Origin: Saprospiraceae bacterium UBA3362
Lineage (GTDB): Bacteria; Bacteroidota; Bacteroidia; Chitinophagales; Saprospiraceae
DNA length: 62,057 nt
Assembly: GCA_002360455.1 (NCBI GenBank)
Contig: DEQQ01000056.1
Coordinates: forward strand, 1 to 62,057
Reading direction: 5' to 3'
The number at the start of each line of letters is the position of its first letter. Position 1 is the first letter of the stretch. Positions 46,489 through 55,438 of the stretch are shown in pieces. The position numbers and the translations under genes were made by a program. A model generated the notes under the pieces. The model saw nothing but the letters and a program-made list of their open reading frames with translations. It was not told the DNA's origin and did no database searches.

Positions 46489-47399
46489 GATTTCAGATGT
46501 CTAACCGATTTTTTATAGAAAAAAGGAATAGTAAAAATCACAAAGGGAGGAACTATAATAGAAATAATTAATAATATGGAATCCGGAATACTGATCGGAT
46601 GAGGGAAATTAGCATATTTACTCAAGATCATTTCGAAGAGTATCAGATAGGAAAAAGCAATTAAAATCAAAACTGGAAACTCAATCTTATTAAAACACAG
46701 AAAACTCAATCCCAATATAACTAAATAGTATAATGAGGAACAAACAAATGCGGTCCATATTTTTATCAGCAAAAAACGATTTATAGTAGTATTGAAAATC
46801 CATACATAATATTCATGTTCCGGTTCAGCATAAAATGAGATAAAACAAATGGATCCAAGCAGAATTGACAAAAAAACCAAATTAACATTTTCTGATTGAT
46901 GTGCTATAAAGACCAAACTCAATCCAAACAAAAGAATAAACCAAGTTTTACGAAAACCAACCGTAAATTCAAATGGCCATAATGCATACAAGCTCGGAAA
47001 AGAAATCTTTGGAAAAAAGTCAACCCTCACCAAAGATTGCAATACTCCTATACAAAGCAGTATCATGGCAGATATTCCGTCTTTCAACCAAAGAAGACAT
47101 ATCAACCCTAAAGGTATTACAATGAGAAGACCCTCTATCAATCTAATTTTACCAAGAAGTTTGTCTCCAAGTGAATTTCTTAGAAAGTCCAGCTTTTGTT
47201 TTTGATTTACACCATTGATCAGAACAGTTCCTAAAACAATTAGCACAGGCCCCGGATATTCTGTTTTATACTGAATATAAAAAACAAAAAGGATTCCAAT
47301 TATCGGAATTAAAAACAAGCTCAAAAGAGGGCTAAAACCCCAATCTCTCAAGCTTCTGTATATTCTTTTGTATTGTAGTTTAAAATACTCCTGAAACAA
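46476..47399 (-). CDS. Polytopic membrane protein, probable ABC permease
   Basis: 307 residues with about eight hydrophobic helices (around 23-41, 52-62, 85-105, 108-123, 150-168, 172-190, 215-238, 240-262, 275-298). I do not recognise a named family, but the overlap with the ATPase gene makes it the transport channel. The start is TTG at 47399, two bases after the dehydrogenase stop; no ATG occurs before the first helix. That spacing indicates translational coupling. Confidence 0.78.
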   Translation of the reverse strand: MFQEYFKLQYKRIYRSLRDWGFSPLLSLFLIPIIGILFVFYIQYKTEYPGPVLIVLGTVLINGVNQKQKLDFLRNSLGDKLLGKIRLIEGLLIVIPLGLICLLWLKDGISAMILLCIGVLQSLVRVDFFPKISFPSLYALWPFEFTVGFRKTWFILLFGLSLVFIAHQSENVNLVFLSILLGSICFISFYAEPEHEYYVWIFNTTINRFLLIKIWTAFVCSSLYYLVILGLSFLCFNKIEFPVLILIAFSYLILFEMILSKYANFPHPISIPDSILLIISIIVPPFVIFTIPFFYKKSVRHLKSWLQ

Positions 47400-47401
47400 A
47401 T

Positions 47402-49171
47402 CTAAAAATTATATTCATTTGCCTGAATACATTTTTGAGCAATCTGCCGTCTGCTTTCTCTTACATTAACAGGTTCATATCGGGCAAATCGCTTTACTCC
47501 CATCAACATAATTTTCAATTCGTCTCCAGAAGCAAAGGAGGCCAACGCATCTTGTGCATTTTTAACAATACGACTTTGAGCATCCCATAAATAGACCCTG
47601 AGAATATGATTATAATTCGTCATTTCATCATCAGATGTTCTCTCTGCCAATTTCTGTAATCTAAGCAATATGGACTCGGCATTATAAAGGTCAATCATCA
47701 TGTCGGCTACATTCATCAGAATTTCTTGCTGATCTTTGAGATCATGCTTACCATCCATTTGATATTTTACAGCAGCACCGGCAACCATCAAAATCATTTT
47801 CTTAAAATCTTTTATGGTCCTTATTTCTTTGCCGTAAACACCTTCCGGAACAGACATGTCCGGCATACCAGTAAGCTCTTTTTGAACCTCCCACGCCGGC
47901 CCAACAAGATCAAGCTGCCCCTTCATGGTTCTTCGCAACAACATGTTTACCATCAACATTCTGTTGATTTCATTTGTCCCTTCGTATATTCTGTTGATTC
48001 TTGAATCGCGATAAATTCTAGAAGCTTGAAACTCCTCACTAAATCCATTACCGCCATGAATTTGAACCAATTCATCAACCACATAATCCAATGTCTCTGA
48101 ACCGTAAATTTTTATGATGGCACATTCTATTGCATATTCTTCTGCTGCTTCTAACAATGCTCCCGAATAATTCATTCCTGAATTGATCAGATTGTTTTTC
48201 TTGTCATCCATCAAATCTGACACTCGATAACATGTTGACTCCATGGCAAAAGTCCTGATTGCAGATTCTGCAATCTTATATTGGATAGCTCCAAAATGCG
48301 AAATCGGCTCACCGAATTGAATTCGTTCATTGGCATATCTGGTTCCCAAAGTGATGCACATTTTGCAACCTCCCATAGACATTACTCCAAGCTTATACCT
48401 GCCAATATTGAGCACATTAAAAGCAATCAAATGGCCTTTTCCTATTTCTCCAAGAATATGAGATTTAGGAACTTTCACATTCTCAAGAAAAACCTGTCTT
48501 GTAGAAGATCCTTTTATTCCAAGCTTATGTTCTTCTTGGCCTAAGCTTAATCCCGGACTATCTTTCTCTACCAAAAAACCTGTAAATTGATTTCCATTAA
48601 TTTGAGCAAAGACTATAAATACATCGGCAAAGCCTGCATTGCTAATCCACATTTTTTGACCATTCAAAATATAATGCTCCCCATCTTCTGTTAAAACAGC
48701 CTGAGTTTTCGCTGCCAACGCATCACTACCGGAACCAGGCTCTGTCAAACAATAAGAAGCCTTCAAATTTCCATTGCAAAGTCCCGGCAAATATTTTTTC
48801 TTTAATTCTTCAGATCCAAAATACAATATAGGAAGCATCCCGATTCCTGTATGAGCTGCCAGAGAAGTACTAAAAGAGCCATTCCCTCTTCCCAATTCTT
48901 CTGATATCAAGGTATTGCTATGCGTATCCAAAGGTGAGCCTCCATACTCTTCAGGAATGTGCGCACCCAGCAATCCAAGTTCGGCGGCCTTACCCAAAAG
49001 CTCCACCTGATTACCTATTTCATTTCCTTTAGCCCATACCTCAGTCTCAATAAAATCTCGCACGGATTGTCGAATCATTTGTTGATCCTCATTCAGATCT
49101 TCAGGAATAAAATTAGTTAACACCTCAGTGTCTTTGATTAAAAATTCACCACCTTTCAGCAACTCGGCCAT
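47402..49171 (-). CDS. Acyl-CoA dehydrogenase
   Basis: 589 residues, longer than the usual 380. A standard FAD acyl-CoA dehydrogenase core covers about 20-430 with YCLTEPGSGSDALAAKT, MWISNAGFADVFIVF and the catalytic glutamate in RIYEGTNEINRML near 397. A C-terminal helical extension of about 150 residues (KMILMVAGAAVKYQMD; FARYEPVNVRESRRQIA) resembles very-long-chain-type enzymes. It oxidises fatty acyl-CoA in beta-oxidation. It is followed directly by the ABC permease gene; a repeat element lies just upstream. Confidence 0.94.
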   Translation of the reverse strand: MAELLKGGEFLIKDTEVLTNFIPEDLNEDQQMIRQSVRDFIETEVWAKGNEIGNQVELLGKAAELGLLGAHIPEEYGGSPLDTHSNTLISEELGRGNGSFSTSLAAHTGIGMLPILYFGSEELKKKYLPGLCNGNLKASYCLTEPGSGSDALAAKTQAVLTEDGEHYILNGQKMWISNAGFADVFIVFAQINGNQFTGFLVEKDSPGLSLGQEEHKLGIKGSSTRQVFLENVKVPKSHILGEIGKGHLIAFNVLNIGRYKLGVMSMGGCKMCITLGTRYANERIQFGEPISHFGAIQYKIAESAIRTFAMESTCYRVSDLMDDKKNNLINSGMNYSGALLEAAEEYAIECAIIKIYGSETLDYVVDELVQIHGGNGFSEEFQASRIYRDSRINRIYEGTNEINRMLMVNMLLRRTMKGQLDLVGPAWEVQKELTGMPDMSVPEGVYGKEIRTIKDFKKMILMVAGAAVKYQMDGKHDLKDQQEILMNVADMMIDLYNAESILLRLQKLAERTSDDEMTNYNHILRVYLWDAQSRIVKNAQDALASFASGDELKIMLMGVKRFARYEPVNVRESRRQIAQKCIQANEYNF

Positions 49172-49205
49172 AATAGATTACTTTAAAAATTTAAAAAATT
49201 GTATT

Positions 49206-49313
49206 GGGCATGCCCATCCTTTCAGGATGGTCGGTGTCTTCCGGAGTTCGCTGTCGCTCCGTCATAAAACCTAAAGCTTTTATGACCAAGTCCTCCAGCC
49301 ACCTCATGCAAAA
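49206..49313 (+). repeat. Intergenic hairpin repeat, copy 2
   Basis: Same modules as the copy at 29424: GGGCATGCCC, a hairpin ATCC-TTTCA-GGAT, GGTCGG, TTCGCTGTCGCTCC, a long perfect stem GTCATAAAA/TTTTATGAC, and the tail CTCCAGCCACCTCATGCAAA. It lies between thyA and the acyl-CoA dehydrogenase start. The first and last motifs match copy 1 almost exactly while the hairpin arms differ, implying conserved structure. Confidence 0.75.
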
Positions 49314-49473
49314 AATCCTACGGTTTTGAGATGAACATTTACAACAAAAAACAATATAAAAAGTTGAAATACAAAACACAAACGCTGCAAGAAAGCAATA
49401 CACTAAAACAGCAATAATTGAATTCAGTTTATTCTTGCTTTATGCCATCTCTCCCCTTTCCCTAATCAATAAA

Positions 49474-50268
49474 CTAAACTGCAATGGGGGCTTTGATGGA
49501 CGGATGTGACTTGTAATCAATAAGTTTTATATCTTCAAATTTGAAATCAAAAATAGACTTTACATCAGGATTCAATTCCAGTCTTGGCAACGGCATTGGA
49601 TCTCGAAGCAACTGCTCTTTAGCTTGTTCAATATGATTCAAATAAAGATGAACATCCCCAAAACTATGAACAAATTCCCCAACTCTCAATCCACAAACTT
49701 GAGCTATCATATGCGTCAGTAATGCATAAGATGCAATATTGAATGGCACTCCCAAAAAAACATCTGCAGATCTCTGATACAATTGACAAGACAATTGACC
49801 TTGATGTACATAAAATTGAAACAAGCAATGACAGGGACTTAATGCCATCGCAGAAAGATCGCCTACATTCCACGCACAAACAATCAATCTTCTTGAATCA
49901 GGATTTGTTTTGATTGAGTTGACCAATTCAGTAATTTGATCTATTACTTTTCCATCTTGAGCAACCCATGAACGCCATTGCTTGCCATAAACCGGGCCCA
50001 AATCACCATCGCTGTTTGCCCATTCATCCCATATACTTACACCGTGATCATTTAGATATTTTACATTCGTATCTCCATTCAGGAACCAAAGCAATTCATA
50101 AATGATCGATTTTGTATGGAGCTTTTTTGTTGTCAATAAAGGAAAACCATCTTTCAAATCACATCTAAATTGATACCCAAACACACTTCTTGTTCCCACT
50201 CCTGTGCGATCTCTTTTTTCTACGCCGTGATCGTACACATGTTGCAACAAATCCAAATATTGTTTCAT
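49474..50268 (-). CDS. thyA: Thymidylate synthase
   Basis: 264 residues, identical in length to E. coli ThyA. It converts dUMP to dTMP with methylene-tetrahydrofolate. DRTGVGTRSVFGYQFRCDL sits near the N-terminus, the catalytic cysteine is in SPCHCLFQFYV (about 146), and QRSADVFLGVPFNIASYA and DVHLYLNH form the substrate site. It follows the S9 peptidase gene by 46 bases on the same strand. Confidence 0.98.
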   Translation of the reverse strand: MKQYLDLLQHVYDHGVEKRDRTGVGTRSVFGYQFRCDLKDGFPLLTTKKLHTKSIIYELLWFLNGDTNVKYLNDHGVSIWDEWANSDGDLGPVYGKQWRSWVAQDGKVIDQITELVNSIKTNPDSRRLIVCAWNVGDLSAMALSPCHCLFQFYVHQGQLSCQLYQRSADVFLGVPFNIASYALLTHMIAQVCGLRVGEFVHSFGDVHLYLNHIEQAKEQLLRDPMPLPRLELNPDVKSIFDFKFEDIKLIDYKSHPSIKAPIAV

Positions 50269-50314
50269 CAGTTTATGCTTTGAACATTAATACCATACAG
50301 ATTATCCACCTCAA

Positions 50315-52327
50315 TTATAAAGTCTCTTTTAGCCATCTAAAAAATTCAGCCTGCCAAAGCAAACCATTCTGAATTTTCAAAACATGGTGACCCTCATCTG
50401 GTATGTACAACAATCTGGATTTCAAATTCCGTAATCTCGCAGCTGTAAAGGCTTCAAAAGCTTGAGTATCCGGGATTCTATAATCTCGCGCTCCTTGAAT
50501 AATCAAAATAGGTTTATTCCATTTGTTGATCAGTTTATGAGGAGAAAATTTTATATATGATTTGGGCAATTTCTTTTCCCAGTAAGAACCTTTAAGATCA
50601 AAATTTGCAAACCATAATTCTTCTGTAGATGCATACCAACTTTCTAAATTGTATGTCCCGCAATGAGAAATAAAGGTCTTGAATCTGTTATTGTGTATCC
50701 CTGCCAGCATCATTACAGAATAACCTCCAAAACTGGCTCCTACGGCAGCTCTTCTCTCTTTGTCTACATAAGAATTTTCTGAAACCTGATCTATCGCTGC
50801 GAGATAATCTTTCATGCATTGCCCTCCCCAGTCACCGGAAATCTGCTCATTCCATGCTGTTCCCCATCCCGGCATTCCTCTTCTATTAGGAGCAACAATG
50901 ATATATCCATTTGCTGCCATTAGTTGAAAATTCCATCGAAAACTGTAGAACTGAGACAGAGCTGATTGGGGGCCACCCTGACAATACAATAGCGTAGGAT
51001 ATTTTTTTGACGGATCAAAATCCGGAGGGTAAATCACCCACGCCAGCATCTGCTTCTTATCAGATGTTGTGATCCATTGTTTTTCAACTTTGGACATCTT
51101 GAGCTTGCCATAAATATCTTTATTTACGGACGTCAATTGCTCTGATTTTCCGGATTGAATTTCTACAGAATACAATTCTGCAGCATGATTCATATCTGTG
51201 CGTTGACAAATTAACTTAGAGCCGGACTCCCCTATTATCGCAGAATAATCCACATCTTCATTGGAAATTTTTCTAATCTTTTGTGGATCATATTTTTCCG
51301 ATAAGTTAGTCACATTTGCTTCGAACAAGGCAATAACTCCACGATAAGGAGCATTAAAGAAAATCTTTTTACTGTCCTTGCTCCAAATAAATCCACTGAC
51401 AAAATCATCCCAAGCGGCTGTTATATTGTACTTCATTCCGGATTTCAAATCCATCACCATGATATCTGTTTTATCTGCTTCAAATCCATCTCTTTTCATT
51501 GAAGTCCAAGCAAAATATCTTCCATCAGGAGAAAATGCAGGGTTTTTGTCATAGCCCATCATTCCCTCAGTAACATTTTTTGTTTTTCCTGAAGCCACAT
51601 CATAAAAATAAATATCAGAGTTGGTACTAACAGCGTAATCTTTTCCAAATTTTTTCACACAGACATAAGCCAATGTTTTAGAATCCGGACTCCATGCCAT
51701 TTCATCTTTGCCCCCATTTGGCTGTGTGGGAGAATCAAATGCTTCGTTAAGCATCAAATCTTTTTCATTCATTAAAACACCCTCTTTTAAGTTGGCTATA
51801 AAGACATGATTAAACTCTCCATCTTCCCATACATTCCAATGCCGAAACATTAGATCATCATAAATTTTTGCATCAGATTTTACCAAACTTGGATATAAAT
51901 CTTGCTTGGTTTGCATGGCCTTAACGGATCTTGAAAACATAAGAAAATTTCCGTCAGGAGACAGCATAAGATTGGAATACTCTGCACCGTCTTGTTGTTG
52001 GATATTGGCAACGGATGAAATTAGTTTTCCATCGGAGCTATAAATATAATTTCCATCTGAGCTTGACGTCAAATCTCCGGCATAAGATCCGGCAGTACTT
52101 AGTGCCAAAGAGTTTTTTTGCTGAATATCCAATCTATAAGTCTGAGTGTTGGACTTATTCTGTTCTCTGTTGTAATAACTAACTGTATAATAAGCGTAAT
52201 TCCCGTCCGGCGAAAGCTCCATGCCGGCTACTCTTCCTAATGACCATAAAAGTTCCGGAGTCATTACCTGAGCTGAGCAAAGAGATGAAATTAAAATCGC
52301 AAAAAAGCTTTTAACAATGTGATTCAT
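50315..52327 (-). CDS. S9-family prolyl oligopeptidase-like peptidase, secreted
   Basis: 670 residues. The signal peptide ends near SLCSAQ (about 20). A seven-bladed propeller with TolB/WD40-like repeats (SPDGNYAYYTVS, SPDGNFLMFSRS, SPDSKTLAYVCV, SPDGRYFAWTSM) covers about 20-400. An alpha/beta hydrolase domain (about 420-670) has the nucleophile in GASFGGYS (about 533), Asp in GARDYRIPD and His in DEGHHVLK. Probably a periplasmic dipeptidyl- or acylaminoacyl-peptidase releasing short peptides. Its promoter lies back to back with that of the ABC-F gene. Confidence 0.94.
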   Translation of the reverse strand: MNHIVKSFFAILISSLCSAQVMTPELLWSLGRVAGMELSPDGNYAYYTVSYYNREQNKSNTQTYRLDIQQKNSLALSTAGSYAGDLTSSSDGNYIYSSDGKLISSVANIQQQDGAEYSNLMLSPDGNFLMFSRSVKAMQTKQDLYPSLVKSDAKIYDDLMFRHWNVWEDGEFNHVFIANLKEGVLMNEKDLMLNEAFDSPTQPNGGKDEMAWSPDSKTLAYVCVKKFGKDYAVSTNSDIYFYDVASGKTKNVTEGMMGYDKNPAFSPDGRYFAWTSMKRDGFEADKTDIMVMDLKSGMKYNITAAWDDFVSGFIWSKDSKKIFFNAPYRGVIALFEANVTNLSEKYDPQKIRKISNEDVDYSAIIGESGSKLICQRTDMNHAAELYSVEIQSGKSEQLTSVNKDIYGKLKMSKVEKQWITTSDKKQMLAWVIYPPDFDPSKKYPTLLYCQGGPQSALSQFYSFRWNFQLMAANGYIIVAPNRRGMPGWGTAWNEQISGDWGGQCMKDYLAAIDQVSENSYVDKERRAAVGASFGGYSVMMLAGIHNNRFKTFISHCGTYNLESWYASTEELWFANFDLKGSYWEKKLPKSYIKFSPHKLINKWNKPILIIQGARDYRIPDTQAFEAFTAARLRNLKSRLLYIPDEGHHVLKIQNGLLWQAEFFRWLKETL

Positions 52328-52382
52328 GAATCTTAAGTTTATTTTTATTGCAAAGAATCTTCAAATAAAGTATTGAATAGCA

Positions 52383-52411
52383 CAAAGATAAGGCTTAGCA
52401 TCGTACTTTTG
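52383..52411. promoter_or_regulatory. Overlapping divergent promoters of the S9 peptidase and ABC-F genes
   Basis: Minus strand TATCTTTG (52390-52383) fires towards the peptidase. Plus strand TACTTTTG (52404-52411) fires towards the ABC-F gene. The boxes are 13 bases apart, so each upstream region overlaps the other promoter. Neither has a TTG at the canonical distance. Confidence 0.5.
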
Positions 52412-52429
52412 CCTGCCAAATTAGAAAAC

Positions 52430-54058
52430 ATGATCAGTGCAAATAATATTTCGTTGGCCTACGGTAAAAGAATTCTGTTTGATGAAGTCAACATCAATTT
52501 TACAAAAGGCAATTGCTATGGCATCATTGGCGCAAATGGAGCCGGAAAATCTACTTTTTTAAAAATATTAAGCGGAGAGGTACAACCCAACAAAGGCAGC
52601 GTGGACATCAGTCCGGGAGAACGTATGGCTGTCTTAAAGCAGAATCAATTTGAGTTTGATCAATGGACTGTTTTGCAAACCGTTCTTATGGGTCATAAAA
52701 GACTCTGGGATCTAATGCAAGAGCGTGAAGCCATTTATGCTAAGCCTGATTTTTCTGAAGAAGACGGTAACAAAGCAGCACAACTGGAAGAAGAATTTGG
52801 AGAAAAGGGCGGCTATACGGCCGACAGTGAAGCTGCTGCTCTCCTTAGCTCATTGGGAGTGGAAGAAGCATTGCATTATCTATCCATGAGCGAAGTGGCA
52901 GCACCGATTAAGGTAAGAGTACTCCTTGCGCAGGCCTTGTTCGGGAATCCGGATATTTTATTATTGGATGAGCCTACCAACGGTCTTGATGTGGAAACCA
53001 TAGGATGGTTGGAAGATTTTTTGGCATCTTATGAGAACATAGTCATAGTTGTATCGCATGACAGACACTTTTTGGACGCAGTCTGCACTCATGTGGCTGA
53101 TGTCGATAGACAAAAAATCACAACTTATACCGGAAATTACACATTCTGGTATGAAAGCAGTTTGCTTGCCTCAAGACAGCTTGCTGACAAGAACAAAAAA
53201 ATGGAAGATCGCAAGAAAGAATTATTGGATTTCATTGCTCGATTTTCTGCAAATGCTGCCAAAAGCAAACAAGCTACAAGTAGAAAAAAAGCATTGGATA
53301 AGCTTGTCATCGAAGAGATTAAACCTTCTTCTAGAAAATATCCCGGCATCATCTTCAAACCTGAACGAAATGTTGGTGATCAAATTCTCTCCATTGAGAA
53401 TCTTTCTTACGCTACTGAAGACAGAGTTTTGTTCAAAAACATTTTGTTCACAGTAAACAAAACGGATAAAATTGCGATCTTATCCAAAGACGCTACTGCT
53501 GTTCATATTTTCTTTGAAATTCTAGCCGGAGAAAGAAATAATTATGAAGGAAGTTTCACTTGGGGGACGACCATTACAAAAGCTTATTTACCAAACGAAA
53601 ATACAGATTATTTCAAAACAGATCTTAACATTATAGATTGGTTAAGACAGTATGTTCCGCCAACAACCACAGATGTAGATGAAATTTTTCTACGTGGATA
53701 TTTAGGGAGAATGTTGTTTAGTGGCGATGAGGTTTTTAAAAAATGCAACGTGTTGAGTGGAGGCGAGAAAGTAAGGTGTATGGTCAGTAAAATGATGTTG
53801 CAAAATCCAAATGTCCTTTTGTTGGATGAACCCACCAATCACCTTGACCTTGAAAGCATACAAGCTTTTAATGAAAACATGATTGACTTCAATGGCATAG
53901 TTTTGATAAGCTCTCATGACCATACTTTTGTACAATCCGTGTGCAACCGAATCATAGAAATCACGCCTAAGGGCTGTATAGATAAGTTGATGAGTTTTGA
54001 CGAATACATCACCGATCCAAAAATTAAGGAACTTAGGGATTCTATGTATGCTCAATAA
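52430..54058 (+). CDS. ABC-F family ATPase, YbiT-like, with degenerate second Walker A
   Basis: 542 residues from the ATG at 52430. The frame extends upstream to a TTG at 52373, but that would run through the promoter. Two NBDs: the first has GIIGANGAGKSTFLK and ILLLDEPTNGLD, and shares MGHKRLWDLMQE and SRFSANAAKSKQATSR with E. coli YbiT. The linker covers about 235-310. The second NBD keeps signature LSGGEKVRCM and VLLLDEPTNHLDLES, but its Walker A position reads AILSKDATAVHIFFEIL with no GxxGxGKS. ABC-F proteins act on the ribosomal E site. One competent site plus one lost P-loop suggests asymmetric ATP use. Confidence 0.92.
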   Translation: MISANNISLAYGKRILFDEVNINFTKGNCYGIIGANGAGKSTFLKILSGEVQPNKGSVDISPGERMAVLKQNQFEFDQWTVLQTVLMGHKRLWDLMQEREAIYAKPDFSEEDGNKAAQLEEEFGEKGGYTADSEAAALLSSLGVEEALHYLSMSEVAAPIKVRVLLAQALFGNPDILLLDEPTNGLDVETIGWLEDFLASYENIVIVVSHDRHFLDAVCTHVADVDRQKITTYTGNYTFWYESSLLASRQLADKNKKMEDRKKELLDFIARFSANAAKSKQATSRKKALDKLVIEEIKPSSRKYPGIIFKPERNVGDQILSIENLSYATEDRVLFKNILFTVNKTDKIAILSKDATAVHIFFEILAGERNNYEGSFTWGTTITKAYLPNENTDYFKTDLNIIDWLRQYVPPTTTDVDEIFLRGYLGRMLFSGDEVFKKCNVLSGGEKVRCMVSKMMLQNPNVLLLDEPTNHLDLESIQAFNENMIDFNGIVLISSHDHTFVQSVCNRIIEITPKGCIDKLMSFDEYITDPKIKELRDSMYAQ

Positions 54059-54174
54059 AACTAAGTGATGTAAATTGCAAACCTTTAATTGGTCCACATT
54101 TAGCTTATTGTTCATTTCTTGACAGGATCAAAATGTAAGGAATTTTTTTAATACTAAATAAACCATTCATTTTT

Positions 54175-54531
54175 ATGGCCTATAATGAATTGCTTGCTGA
54201 TAAGATCACTGAAATACTAGAAGAAAAAAACGTTTCTTTTACAATCAAGAAAATGTTCGGTGGACTTTGCTATATGGTTGAGGATAAAATGTGTTGCGGA
54301 CTACTGCAAGATAAAAAAACCGAAGAAGATTTATTCATGTGCAGAGTCGGAGAAGAAGCCTACGAAGAATCATTAAGCAAAGAAGATTGCATCCCGATGG
54401 AATTTACAGGAAAGTCGATGAAAGGATTTGTCAATATTATCGGAGAAAGTTTAATGTCAAAAAAGAAACTAAGCTACTGGATTCAAAAATCTCTTGACTA
54501 CAATCCCAAAGCAAAGAAACGCAAGAAATAA
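54175..54531 (+). CDS. TfoX N-terminal domain protein
   Basis: 118 residues covering a single TfoX/Sxy N-terminal domain: KKMFGGLCYMVEDKMCCGLL near 23-42, LFMCRVGEEAYEE, and GFVNIIGESLMSKKKLSYWI towards the end, followed by a basic tail KAKKRKK. The TfoX C-terminal domain is absent. Stand-alone TfoX-N proteins are common in Bacteroidota and of unknown role; a competence role should not be assumed. Follows the ABC-F gene on the same strand by 116 bases. Confidence 0.88.
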   Translation: MAYNELLADKITEILEEKNVSFTIKKMFGGLCYMVEDKMCCGLLQDKKTEEDLFMCRVGEEAYEESLSKEDCIPMEFTGKSMKGFVNIIGESLMSKKKLSYWIQKSLDYNPKAKKRKK

Positions 54532-54645
54532 TACAAAGTATAGAAGAACAAATCCTTCCTTATTAGTCTGTGTGGAACTGCTTCCGGAAGAGTAAGTAAA
54601 GCTCAAGTTCTAAGAACATTGATGCTTTGCATCATCCAATAAATA

Positions 54646-55173
54646 CTATGAATTTTTAAGGTATTGTTGGACTTCCGTTTTGATAGCATTAATAGCGATA
54701 TCGATATAATGATTGCTGCGCTGTGTACTTTCGCCAAATAAAACTGACTTAAACTCTGTATCAGAAGATATAGATTTTTGAGAGAGTTCATCCAATTCGT
54801 GAATTAGTTCATTTTTTGCGAGTTGGATAATCTGCCATAATTGTTCGCTTACATAGATTTGTTGGACCACATTGTGCTCGTATTCTTGTTGAACTCCGAT
54901 CATCAATATAGGCAGTTGTTGAGAGAGCGGACTATCTTTGGATTGCAGCCTCAGGACAAGATTAGGAATCCTGATCCTGTCCAGAAACAAAGAAAGTCTT
55001 TCATAAGCCTGCAATTGAACCGGCAATGTTGTGCCTGATCTTTCTAATGATAGTTTGTGAATTCTTGCCTGCTGCTCGTTATTAAAATACATTTTGAGCA
55101 TCAAATAAACAGCTAAAACAACAGCTGCAGAAGGAAGAGTTAGTTTCAATAATTCTAAAATAAAATCTATCAT
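54646..55173 (-). CDS. Conserved Bacteroidota membrane-anchored protein
   Basis: 175 residues from the ATG at 55173; a TTG two codons earlier is an alternative. One N-terminal membrane helix (about 7-26, LLKLTLPSAAVVLAVYLMLK) is followed by a cytosolic helical domain: PVQLQAYERLSLFLDRIRIP, then QEYEHNVVQQIYVSEQLWQII. I recognise this pattern from many Bacteroidota genomes as an uncharacterised family (possibly DUF7935). No catalytic motif. It starts about 85 bases from repeat copy 3 and diverges from the IscA-type gene. Confidence 0.78.
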   Translation of the reverse strand: MIDFILELLKLTLPSAAVVLAVYLMLKMYFNNEQQARIHKLSLERSGTTLPVQLQAYERLSLFLDRIRIPNLVLRLQSKDSPLSQQLPILMIGVQQEYEHNVVQQIYVSEQLWQIIQLAKNELIHELDELSQKSISSDTEFKSVLFGESTQRSNHYIDIAINAIKTEVQQYLKNS

Positions 55174-55258
55174 CGCCAAAATTTCTTGTTAATAAAAACT
55201 TCAAAAAAATCCATTTTAGTATCCGATTTCAAAAAGTTTATCCGAGTATTTCTACCAT

Positions 55259-55361
55259 CCCTCAAGATCTGTGAGGGATAGCAGCGGAAAGACCGGAAGG
55301 AGCAAAGCGACTGAGGACTTGCAGCGGATAGCCCGACCCCACTATTTGTGGGGGCACAGCC
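55259..55361 (-). repeat. Intergenic hairpin repeat, copy 3 (reverse orientation)
   Basis: Read on the minus strand it runs GCTGTGCCCC, a hairpin CCCCAC-AAATA-GTGGGG, GTCGGGCTATCCGCTGCAAG, a loose inner hairpin, TTTCCGCTGCTATCCCTCACAGA. Order and motifs (GTCGG; CCTCA at the end) match copies 1, 2 and 4. It lies in the divergent gap before the IscA-type gene and is far richer in GC than the flanks. Confidence 0.72.
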
Positions 55362-55438
55362 TAAAATTCGTCTTTGACAGGGGCAAAAATATGGAACTTT
55401 TTGGGCATTAAGTCTGTTGTAATCCTAAAATAAAGAAT

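Noticed and set aside
49191..49403. A 70-codon minus-strand frame
   Set aside because: It runs through the hairpin repeat at 49206-49313 and has no plausible protein features.
53049..53456. A 135-codon plus-strand frame in another phase
   Set aside because: Overlaps the ABC-F gene in an alternate frame; no recognisable domain.
53702..54115. A 137-codon minus-strand frame
   Set aside because: Antisense to the end of the ABC-F gene, which is unambiguous.
54617..54632. A TGATGC-TTT-GCATCA hairpin as terminator
   Set aside because: Only six pairs and no T run on either side.
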